From the NCBI GenBank assembly GCA_002440085.1, contig DJRM01000082.1:1-7951 (forward strand): a stretch of 7,951 bases of DNA. The letters run 5' to 3'. This stretch comes from Bacteroidales bacterium UBA6360. Lineage in GTDB: Bacteria; Bacteroidota; Bacteroidia; Bacteroidales; UBA932. The position numbers and the translations under genes are program-made. The notes under the pieces are model-generated. The model ran no database searches. It was not told where the DNA came from and saw nothing but the letters and a program-made list of their open reading frames with translations. Positions 1-6,547 of this stretch are shown piece after piece; positions within the stretch are counted from its first letter, which is position 1, and each line of letters opens with the position of its first letter.

Positions 1-14
1 TTTTCTCATCAGTC

Positions 15-31
15 GTGTACGTCCAGTACAC
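15..31. promoter_or_regulatory. Perfect 6-bp dyad (GTGTAC-n5-GTACAC) in the rhaD leader
   Basis: GTGTAC at 15-20 and its exact reverse complement GTACAC at 26-31 are separated by GTCCA, about 67 nt upstream of the rhaD start. The symmetry is seen directly. Its role is unknown. It could be an operator for a sugar regulator, or the stem of a terminator for a gene to the left, although no clean T-run follows on the + strand (the next bases are TCCTTCTTCC). The rest of 1-97 is AT-rich, and I find no good Bacteroidota promoter in it: the best candidate, TATACTCG at 52-59, has two mismatches and no partner element. Confidence 0.3.
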
Positions 32-97
32 TCCTTCTTCCAAAAGAAATCTATACTCGAAAATAAAAGAAAAATCCAGAACAATCGTATTGAAAAA

Positions 98-904
98 ATG
101 AAAAACTCCGTATTGGAAAACCGCCCCGAGCTGAGGCGTGAAATTGAAAAGGTCGCCGAGGTCGCAGGCTATCTCTGGGAAAAGGGATGGGCCGAGCGGA
201 ATGGCGGAAACATAGTCGTGAATGTCACGGAATATGTCGATGACAAGATGAAGACAATGCCGGCAATCGCTCCGAAAGTTCCGATGGCTCAGGAACTTCC
301 GAACCTGAAGGGCTGCTGGTTCTTCTGTAAGGGAACCAACCGCAGGATGCGCGACCTTGCCCGCTATCCGATGGAGAACGGCTCCATAATCCGCATCTGC
401 GATGACTGCGAAAGCTACGAGATTGTTGCGGACAATCCGGTGAAGCCGACATCAGAGCTCGCTTCGCATCTTGCCATGCACTCGCTCATGATAGAGCGAG
501 GGAACGGCTACAAGGCTTCACTGCACACCCATCCTATTGAACTTGTGGCGATGACCCATCACCGTCCTTTTCTTGCAAAGGACGTCCTCACCAGGCTCCT
601 CTGGTCTATGATTCCCGAAACCCGCGCATTCTGTCCCAAGGGACTCGGCATCATCCCTTATGCAATGCCTTCGTCCACGGCTCTGGCTGACGCAACGGTC
701 GCGCAGCTTGATGAGTACGACGTGGTGATGTGGGAAAAGCACGGGGTCTGTGCCGTCGGGCCTGAGATAGGCGAGGCCTTCGACCAGGTAGACGTTCTCA
801 ACAAGGCCGCCCTCATCTACGAGGCTTCGCGGAACATGGGCTTTGAGCCTGAGGGCATGAGCGAGGCGCAGATGGATGAGCTGAAAGTAGCCTTCAATCT
901 TTAG
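98..904 (+). CDS. rhaD: L-rhamnulose-1-phosphate aldolase (class II aldolase family)
   Basis: This cytoplasmic zinc enzyme splits L-rhamnulose 1-phosphate into dihydroxyacetone phosphate and L-lactaldehyde, the last dedicated step of L-rhamnose catabolism after isomerase and kinase. The 268 residues match the family length (about 270). The N-terminal motif KGWAERNGGN (residues 29-38) is the phosphate/substrate-binding segment also seen in E. coli RhaD. PTSELASH (117-124) carries the presumed catalytic Glu120. HTH at 143-145 supplies zinc ligands His143 and His145, and EKHG (213-216) supplies His215 as the third. All key residues are present, so it should be active. The ATG at 98 is the first in frame; it follows an A-rich stretch without a strong Shine-Dalgarno sequence, which is normal in Bacteroidota. 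No other rha gene is in the window, so isomerase, kinase or transporter genes probably lie to the left. The gene converges on the macroglobulin gene, and a large palindrome starts 3 nt after its stop. L-fuculose-phosphate aldolase is the main alternative, but length and motifs favour RhaD. Confidence 0.95.
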   Translation: MKNSVLENRPELRREIEKVAEVAGYLWEKGWAERNGGNIVVNVTEYVDDKMKTMPAIAPKVPMAQELPNLKGCWFFCKGTNRRMRDLARYPMENGSIIRICDDCESYEIVADNPVKPTSELASHLAMHSLMIERGNGYKASLHTHPIELVAMTHHRPFLAKDVLTRLLWSMIPETRAFCPKGLGIIPYAMPSSTALADATVAQLDEYDVVMWEKHGVCAVGPEIGEAFDQVDVLNKAALIYEASRNMGFEPEGMSEAQMDELKVAFNL

Positions 905-906
905 TC

Positions 907-1025
907 GGGGCGAAGAAAAAGCGGATTGCGGCGTTACTCGTCTTGTCAAAATCCTCACAACCATCAGGTTGCTGCGGTATTTGACTTCACCGAGTGCCTT
1001 GCACTCCATCTTTTTCTTCATCCCC
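907..1025. repeat. 119-nt imperfect palindrome, long member of a hairpin repeat family
   Basis: This element fills the gap between the convergent rhaD and macroglobulin genes. Working inward, paired segments are GGGG 907-910 with CCCC 1022-1025, GAAGAAAAAG 912-921 with CTTTTTCTTC 1010-1019, ACTCG 936-940 with CGAGT 991-995, imperfect pairing of GTCAAAATCC (945-954) against the GGTATTTGAC region (975-984), and CAACC 958-962 with GGTTG 967-971 around the loop ATCA. Two end segments, 919-932 (AAGCGGATTGCGGC) and 996-1015 (GCCTTGCACTCCATCTTTTT), recur exactly in reverse complement at 6521-6534 and 6497-6516. That recurrence shows a repeat family and not a one-off hairpin. No transposase is present, so any mobility would need help from elsewhere. 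Read on the minus strand it can encode a short peptide starting KKKMECKALGEVKYRS, which I regard as a by-product. Confidence 0.75.
912..1019. terminator. Probable bidirectional terminator between rhaD and the macroglobulin gene
   Basis: The outer 10-bp arms read CTTTTTCTTC at the 3' side on either strand, so both rhaD transcripts (+) and macroglobulin transcripts (-) would form a hairpin that ends in a T-rich tract. The site starts 8 nt after the rhaD stop and 17 nt after the macroglobulin stop. Placement and symmetry fit a shared terminator. The stem is long and interrupted, unlike a compact classical intrinsic terminator, so the function is inferred. Confidence 0.55.
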
Positions 1026-1035
1026 TCTCTTTCTA

Positions 1036-4000
1036 CTATTCCTTGACTGTCAGGGAACCGTCGGAGGCGGAGTTGGCGCGGTAGTGCGGGGCGTAGAGTG
1101 ACTCGATTTCGCAGACCGGGGCGGTGAAGACGCCGGCTTGGGAAACGTAGAACTCGTCCTCAATGGTGGTGTTGTGCTCCGGGTAGACGTCAAACCAGTA
1201 GTCGATGACTGAGTCGCGTACCTCGCGATAGCCCTGCGGGGTAATCCACCATGCGTTGAAACCTCTTGCCGCCCCGTTGATTCTCCAGATCCGCAGGGCA
1301 TATCCGTAATTGCCGGAAAGCTGTCGTATAGGTCTGAGACAGGCGTTGTATGGCGTGCGTACATGTACGAGGCAGCGGTTCTCGTCGCTGCTGATGCTGT
1401 AGCGGACAACGATTTTCTGTCCGACGGACAGCGTCTCGCCGGCTTTGAGCTCACGAAGTTTAGACGGTTTTGTACCCTCCTGCCCCTTGACCGTGCTCGG
1501 AACAAGCTCCTCGACGAGGAACTGTCTCTTGATGCCGAATCCGTTGCCGGCAGCCTTTATTTCCTCAAATGACTTCTCGTAAGTCTTTGAAAGCGAGATA
1601 ATTGAAGTCTCCAAGAGGGCAAGGGACCCCCGGCGTATCGAATTTATTGCGCAGACAAATTCAAAATTGTTCTGCCACTGCTGGCTTTCTTTCTGAACCA
1701 TAAGCCACAGCCGTATGCCGTCGGCTATTTCCTGCGCGCGGGCATCAGGTTTTCCGGAAGTCTTTTCCGACCATGCGCTCCAGTGGAAAAACATGTCGCA
1801 GAGCAGAGAATGTGCGTAGGCCTCGGATGAGAGCAGTGCGCGGAACGGCATCACTGCATTCGGATAGTACGTCCCTCCGGATGGATGCTCCACGGCATAT
1901 TCCTTCAGCGACTCGACGCTTCTTGCGAGCACCTTCTTCATTTTTCGACATTTCAGTCCGATAGAACTGTCGAAGGCATCTGAACTTGACGAAATGAGGT
2001 TAAGAATAGTCGAACTGCGGCGTGCCTTCTCAAGAATTTGCCTGTTCAGGGCGTCTTCTTTTGCGGACGGACAGAGATATGCCTTCATCGACTTCACGAC
2101 TTCCTTGAAACGTTTGTCACCGACATCGGCCTTTATCGTTTTCGTGTCGATGGCGAGGCCCGGGAAGAATGAACGGACGTAGAGATATTGACCGATTGAG
2201 ATGCCGTTGAACCAATGGTAGCCATTGCGTTCGATAAACATCTGTCTGTCAATGTATTTTACGGCATCAGTGAGCACGTTTTCCCAGTCGGTGCCCTCCG
2301 GAAGCCTGCCTTCTTCGCGAAGGAGGGCGAGCCTTTCGAGAAGGACGGACGTGAGGATAGGGGAGGATGACATTCCGGCGAACCAGGCGAATCCCCCGTC
2401 CTCGCAGCGGCAGTCGAGAAGTGACTTGACTATGGATGCAACTTCTTGCGTGTCAGGTTTTTCGGACACAAGGAGCACGTAGAGAACTTCACTGACGTCA
2501 AGCAGATTCTTTGACTTCAGCTCCGTCTTCTGTGAGAGAGTCTCGGCAACGAGCTCGGAGATTTTCGTCTCGCGCGTGACGGCACCGAAATGGCTTGTGT
2601 TGACAAACTGGCTCTCAAGCGAGTGTATGAGGGCTTCCCTGTCAGTACCATGCCGGAAGATTGCCGAGTGGGACTCTGTGAGAACCTGCTTGCCGTCCAG
2701 GATAGGAATCGTCACAAGAACGGCGTCGCTGAACTTTGTGCCCTTGTTTCCGCCTGCGGATGATGTCCCTGCAAATGTGGCCTTTATGCTGAGTCTGGCC
2801 TTTGTCCTGTCGTATGACTTCATCGCCGACGTTTCCGGAGCGAACACGGAAAAGTCCTTGTTTACGGATTTTCCGGCAGCGACTGAGACGGGGCAATTCT
2901 GAACGCTGAGCGGCTGCGAGTCTGTGTCTCCGTCATAGACATAGACGGTAAGCGTGCCGCTGATGTCCTTGCCGCTGTTGTTGGAGAGGGCCGGGCGGAA
3001 GATGTAGCGGTCTCCTCCATAGAGCAGGGAAGGCTCGTGAATCGTGATCGTGACGGGTTGGCTGACAATGAATTCCTTGCGCAGGGTCGCGTTGCGGAAT
3101 GCCTTGTCGTGCGCGAAGAGCGCGAGGATGTAGGTCGAGAGCCTGTCGGAGGTGCGGAAGCGGAACTCGACGTTCCCGTTTTCGTCACTCTGAAGGAATG
3201 GCTCGAATGCAAGCGTACTCTGGAAGTTCTTCCTTACTTTCGTCGGGTCAGCGCTTTCCGAACCGTCGCTGAAACCTGGTTCTTCTTCCACAAGCTGGAA
3301 CGGGACTGCCTCTTTTTCGGCGGCGCTTTCGGACAACGTCGCGTCGGCTGCTTCCGGTGCCATTGCGGCTTTTGCCATGAGGCGGTTGCTCCCTCCGTCA
3401 AATCTCCAATGGTGCCCGAAGTCACCTGCCCATCCGTCAAATTCGCATCCTGCTCCGTTGTAGGAGTCAACGTATATGCTGCAGAATGCAGGCAGCACTG
3501 CCGACCACGGATTCGGTCTAATGTCCTCCGTGCTCTTGTCGGACACAGCAGCAAGCACCTCTACGGATTTACCTGTGTGAAGCCTTACGCGGTACTCGGC
3601 GCCCGGAAGGCATTTGTCCGTGAACGTGCTCACTGAAAGCGGCAGTTCGAATGTCGCGCGGCTCCGCTGGTACTCGTGTTCGAACGTTCTGTAGAGCCCG
3701 TTCCTGAAGTACTCGATGCGGAGCATCACTTTGTCCGACCATTCTGCAGCATGCTTCCAGCTGAGCATTTTCAATGAGCCGGCTTTGCCTCGGATTCCGT
3801 CAAGGTGCAGTTTCTCGTTATGGAGAAGATGCGAGTCGAGGCTGAAAATCATGATGTTGGCCCAGATGTCTCCTTGCGAGGCACCGAACAGCAGCGAGAT
3901 GTTGCCGTCCGAACTTTCAATGGCCTTGAACGCATTTTCTACATCGGCATCAAGGCTAGTTTCATTGTCGCAAAGTTTCAGCAGTTCATACTCCAAGGTC

Positions 4001-6456
4001 TCGGTCCGGCTTTCTTTTCCGCCTCCGGCACCAGTGTATTCGTAAGTCTTTGAGAATTCGACAGTATAGACTCCGGAAGGCTCGCCAGAAAGATCAATCT
4101 TGAGATTCTTGCCGGAAACGCAGCGACCTTTCTGCAGCTCAGTGGAACCGGCCTTGAGAACCCATTCGATCTCGCCGTCAAGATGCTCCCCGTCGCAGTC
4201 GGCAAGTTCCACGGCAAATTCCGCCGCATCGCCTTTGAGAATGCCGCTTCTTGTAATTGGGTGGCTGTGCCGGAAGCTGCTGAACCTCACTTTTTCTGAC
4301 GTGTCGGGCCGGAGGAAGCTTCCGTCGGCCGCATCGATGAGTTCCGCTTCTATGCCAAAGCGTTCGCCTACTCTCAACCATGCGCTGAACTCGAGAGTCT
4401 GCCCCGCTCCGTCCGTAATCTTCATAGTGACGGTGAAATAGCTTTCCTTGTCGAAAGCTGTCCTGACGGGTATGCAGAAGTTTCCCGCCTCGTCCAATTC
4501 CGGAGTGCCCTTGTCAACGACGCCGTTCCAGTCGGAGACGGCGTATTCAACGCGGGCATCCGAAAGACTGTTTCCGGCGTAACTGAAGACACGCCCCTTT
4601 ACAGGCACGACATCTCCGGGGAAATATTTCACCCCGTCGCGGACGAATGAAACCGAAAACTCCGGAAGCTTGAACTCGTCGACGGTAAACCATCTTGCGT
4701 TGACCGTATATCCTCCCACGAACACTGCGATTCTCCATTCTCCGTTGCGGCGGTCGCCCGGAATCGTGAATGTACCGGCTACAGAACCGAAATCACTGGT
4801 CGTGAGCTCGACTGTCTGAACATCCTTGTTCTCGGCGTCCGCGAGAGTGACCCGAACCTTTTCCTCGGACGGTGCAGTGCTCATCCTGCCGTTGCGATAG
4901 TCCTTGTAAAGTATTGTCTTGAAATGTATTGTTTCTCCCGGACGGTATGCGGAACGATCAGTGAGAACCTGTGCCTGCCAGTCCACTTCAGACTGAGAGA
5001 CATTGTCTTCGGGCGTGTAGAGTCCCAGTTTTTCCGAGCTGCGCTCAAGTCCCTGTACATCAGTGAGACTGCACTGGAGCCAGCATCGTCCCCCGACACC
5101 CTTTAGGACAGACTGGACATCGCTGTCCATGAGCGTAGCACCGTTGAAGCGCACTTTCTTTCGCAGCAGTTCCTTGCCGTTCCAGCTCCCGACAACGAGG
5201 TCTGCCTCATCGACAGGCTTCCCGCTCTTTCTTTCCGCGGCATAGAGCAGCCACCCTTCGGCGGCCCTGTTCGCGGACAGCGCGACAGAATGCTGCGACA
5301 GGTTGCAGTCGTGCCTGAGTTTCCCGGACTCAAAGACAGCAAGGTAGTCCCCGTCGGGCAGTTCCGGTAGCATAACTTTCAATGTGTCATACACATAGTA
5401 TCTTGCAGCCTTGTTTTCGAGGTTTTTCGTCCACACCGGGACGTCTTTCTTCGTCAGTTTCTCGACATTAAGGTTCTCTCCGGCATAGATGGAAATGTTC
5501 ACATCCCCAAGATTCTGCAGATGTACCTCTATGTCCTTTCCATGGATCTCGGCACTTAATTCCTTGGAATCCAGAGTCTTGATCATGTTTTCCGCCGCAT
5601 CCTCATCTTTTAGTATCAGTCCCTCCTTTCCGGAAAACTTCTTCTTTTCCGCGACAAGGCTCCCGCAATATTTCCGAAGTTCACGATACTCTTTCTCCCC
5701 GGCTTTCCGCTCCTCAAGTTCGCTGAATTTCAGGGACAGCGCATTTATTTTCGCGAGTGTCGCTACGGCCTTGCCTTCATATTTCTTTGCATATTCTGCA
5801 TAAACCTTTGATGATGACGCATTTATGTTGTAGAGTTCATGCAATGCGAAGACCGGATATGTTTCGGAATATGTTGAATTGAATTTGTCGGCGATTTTTT
5901 CGTATCCTATTGAATTTGAAAGGCTGCGGTTGAATGCCATCGAGAGCAGGACATATTCGTAGTCGTTGCGTATGTGGCTGCGGAGAACCTCTCCCTTGTA
6001 GCTGACGGGTGAGTTGTCCCAGAAGTCTTCGCTTTGTGAGGACTTTAGTTTACGAGCCCATTTTTCGAGAAATGCGGCGCATTCGGACGCATCATCGCGG
6101 TTGCAGTCAGTGCCGGATATATATAATATAATAGGGTCACCGTATGCCCGGAATTCCGTCTTCATCGCATCGTTGAGTTCGACGCGGCGTTTCCAGTCCC
6201 GTTGGCTGCTGACGCTGACATATTGAGTGGCGGCACGCCAGAAGTCGTAGCTCAACTTTTCCGCACGGGCCTTGTCCTTTATCTTCCCGAGGATTTCCGT
6301 GCCCTTCTGCGGCAGGTCGTTCTCTGAGGCCTTTTCATATTCCTTCCAAAGGCGGTCCACTTCCTTTCTATTTCCGTTTCCCGCGCAAGACGCCTCCACT
6401 CCGACGGACAAGAAACAAGCTGTCATCACCAATGCAACTTTTGTCATCATATTCAT
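1036..6456 (-). CDS. Exported alpha-2-macroglobulin family protein, Bacteroidota type, no thioester motif
   Basis: This is a giant exported protein of about 1806 residues. Bacterial alpha-2-macroglobulins are thought to trap or inhibit foreign proteases in the periplasm or at the outer membrane. Layout: signal peptide (1-22); helical N-terminal domain to about 340 (WKEYEKASENDLPQKGTEIL near the start is typical of the phylum); macroglobulin-type beta domains, with TDRSAYRPGETIHFK near 499; an Ala/Glu-rich bait-like linker (about 1015-1070); then VRKNFQSTLAFEPFLQSDENGNV and the SDRLSTYILALFAHDK segment (about 1070-1120); a helical toroid domain containing EDGGFAWFAGMSSSPILTSV (about 1290-1500); and a C-terminal beta domain ending in LYAPHYRANS. 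I find no C-x-E-Q thioester anywhere. The frame is intact. I start at the ATG at 6456, which has GAAGAA 9 nt upstream. The frame stays open to an ATG at 6567, but that extension translates the hairpin repeat and would bury the signal peptide. ATGs at 6465, 6450 and 6447 are alternatives. folC lies 79 nt upstream in the same direction. The usual partner gene pbpC is not in the window. Confidence 0.88.
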   Translation of the reverse strand: MNMMTKVALVMTACFLSVGVEASCAGNGNRKEVDRLWKEYEKASENDLPQKGTEILGKIKDKARAEKLSYDFWRAATQYVSVSSQRDWKRRVELNDAMKTEFRAYGDPIILYISGTDCNRDDASECAAFLEKWARKLKSSQSEDFWDNSPVSYKGEVLRSHIRNDYEYVLLSMAFNRSLSNSIGYEKIADKFNSTYSETYPVFALHELYNINASSSKVYAEYAKKYEGKAVATLAKINALSLKFSELEERKAGEKEYRELRKYCGSLVAEKKKFSGKEGLILKDEDAAENMIKTLDSKELSAEIHGKDIEVHLQNLGDVNISIYAGENLNVEKLTKKDVPVWTKNLENKAARYYVYDTLKVMLPELPDGDYLAVFESGKLRHDCNLSQHSVALSANRAAEGWLLYAAERKSGKPVDEADLVVGSWNGKELLRKKVRFNGATLMDSDVQSVLKGVGGRCWLQCSLTDVQGLERSSEKLGLYTPEDNVSQSEVDWQAQVLTDRSAYRPGETIHFKTILYKDYRNGRMSTAPSEEKVRVTLADAENKDVQTVELTTSDFGSVAGTFTIPGDRRNGEWRIAVFVGGYTVNARWFTVDEFKLPEFSVSFVRDGVKYFPGDVVPVKGRVFSYAGNSLSDARVEYAVSDWNGVVDKGTPELDEAGNFCIPVRTAFDKESYFTVTMKITDGAGQTLEFSAWLRVGERFGIEAELIDAADGSFLRPDTSEKVRFSSFRHSHPITRSGILKGDAAEFAVELADCDGEHLDGEIEWVLKAGSTELQKGRCVSGKNLKIDLSGEPSGVYTVEFSKTYEYTGAGGGKESRTETLEYELLKLCDNETSLDADVENAFKAIESSDGNISLLFGASQGDIWANIMIFSLDSHLLHNEKLHLDGIRGKAGSLKMLSWKHAAEWSDKVMLRIEYFRNGLYRTFEHEYQRSRATFELPLSVSTFTDKCLPGAEYRVRLHTGKSVEVLAAVSDKSTEDIRPNPWSAVLPAFCSIYVDSYNGAGCEFDGWAGDFGHHWRFDGGSNRLMAKAAMAPEAADATLSESAAEKEAVPFQLVEEEPGFSDGSESADPTKVRKNFQSTLAFEPFLQSDENGNVEFRFRTSDRLSTYILALFAHDKAFRNATLRKEFIVSQPVTITIHEPSLLYGGDRYIFRPALSNNSGKDISGTLTVYVYDGDTDSQPLSVQNCPVSVAAGKSVNKDFSVFAPETSAMKSYDRTKARLSIKATFAGTSSAGGNKGTKFSDAVLVTIPILDGKQVLTESHSAIFRHGTDREALIHSLESQFVNTSHFGAVTRETKISELVAETLSQKTELKSKNLLDVSEVLYVLLVSEKPDTQEVASIVKSLLDCRCEDGGFAWFAGMSSSPILTSVLLERLALLREEGRLPEGTDWENVLTDAVKYIDRQMFIERNGYHWFNGISIGQYLYVRSFFPGLAIDTKTIKADVGDKRFKEVVKSMKAYLCPSAKEDALNRQILEKARRSSTILNLISSSSDAFDSSIGLKCRKMKKVLARSVESLKEYAVEHPSGGTYYPNAVMPFRALLSSEAYAHSLLCDMFFHWSAWSEKTSGKPDARAQEIADGIRLWLMVQKESQQWQNNFEFVCAINSIRRGSLALLETSIISLSKTYEKSFEEIKAAGNGFGIKRQFLVEELVPSTVKGQEGTKPSKLRELKAGETLSVGQKIVVRYSISSDENRCLVHVRTPYNACLRPIRQLSGNYGYALRIWRINGAARGFNAWWITPQGYREVRDSVIDYWFDVYPEHNTTIEDEFYVSQAGVFTAPVCEIESLYAPHYRANSASDGSLTVKE
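6391..6456 (-). other. Signal peptide of the macroglobulin protein
   Basis: The first 22 residues have a short basic start (Lys6), a hydrophobic core VALVMTACFLSVGV, and a V-E-A/S site fitting signal peptidase I after Ala22. A lipoprotein reading is possible: MTAC (11-14) is a marginal lipobox, and the Cys at 24 has a poor one (E-A-S-C). Many relatives are lipoproteins, so the mode of anchoring is open. The signal supports a start at 6456 or one of the nearby ATGs, and not at 6567. Confidence 0.65.
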
Positions 6457-6486
6457 AAAAATCATTTCTTCAAAATACCAGGTTAT

Positions 6487-6547
6487 CGAGTCAAATAAAA
6501 AGATGGAGTGCAAGGCGAATGCCGCAATCCGCTTCTTATTTGACTCG
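6487..6547. repeat. 61-nt hairpin, short member of the same repeat family
   Basis: The arms CGAGTCAAATAA (6487-6498) and TTATTTGACTCG (6536-6547) are a perfect 12-bp inverted repeat. Inside, AAG 6500-6502 pairs with CTT 6532-6534, GGA 6505-6507 with TCC 6528-6530, TGC 6509-6511 with GCA 6524-6526, and GGC 6514-6516 with GCC 6521-6523, closing on the loop GAAT. Segments 6497-6516 and 6521-6534 match, in reverse complement, the two ends of the element at 907-1025; the roughly 63-nt interior of that copy is replaced here by 4 nt. The right arm overlaps the last codons and stop of folC. On the minus strand CTTTTT follows the inner stem, so it may act as a terminator or attenuator between folC and the macroglobulin gene. 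Confidence 0.8.

Noticed and set aside
52..59. TATACTCG as a rhaD promoter -7 box
   Set aside because: It has two mismatches to TAnnTTTG and no TTTG-type box about 20 nt upstream.
3..101. Possible 3' end of an upstream gene on the + strand, open from 3 to a TGA at 99-101 that overlaps the rhaD ATG
   Set aside because: The 32-residue tail is Lys/Ser-rich with no recognisable family and the DNA is AT-rich like a leader. Two other frames are also open for most of this stretch, so it is not distinguishable from non-coding sequence.
518..1021. Minus-strand open frame of 167 codons opposite rhaD, starting in the long repeat
   Set aside because: It lies antisense to the conserved rhaD catalytic region and its start comes from the palindrome. 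It has no recognisable protein features.
3037..3636. Plus-strand open frame of 199 codons inside the macroglobulin gene
   Set aside because: It is antisense to a clearly conserved coding region. It has no start context or domain features, and long shadow frames are expected here.
6457..6486. Separate promoter for the macroglobulin gene (TATTTTG on the minus strand with an upstream TTTG)
   Set aside because: The -7-like box is one base short of consensus and the spacing to TTTG is only 14 nt, too short for this promoter class.
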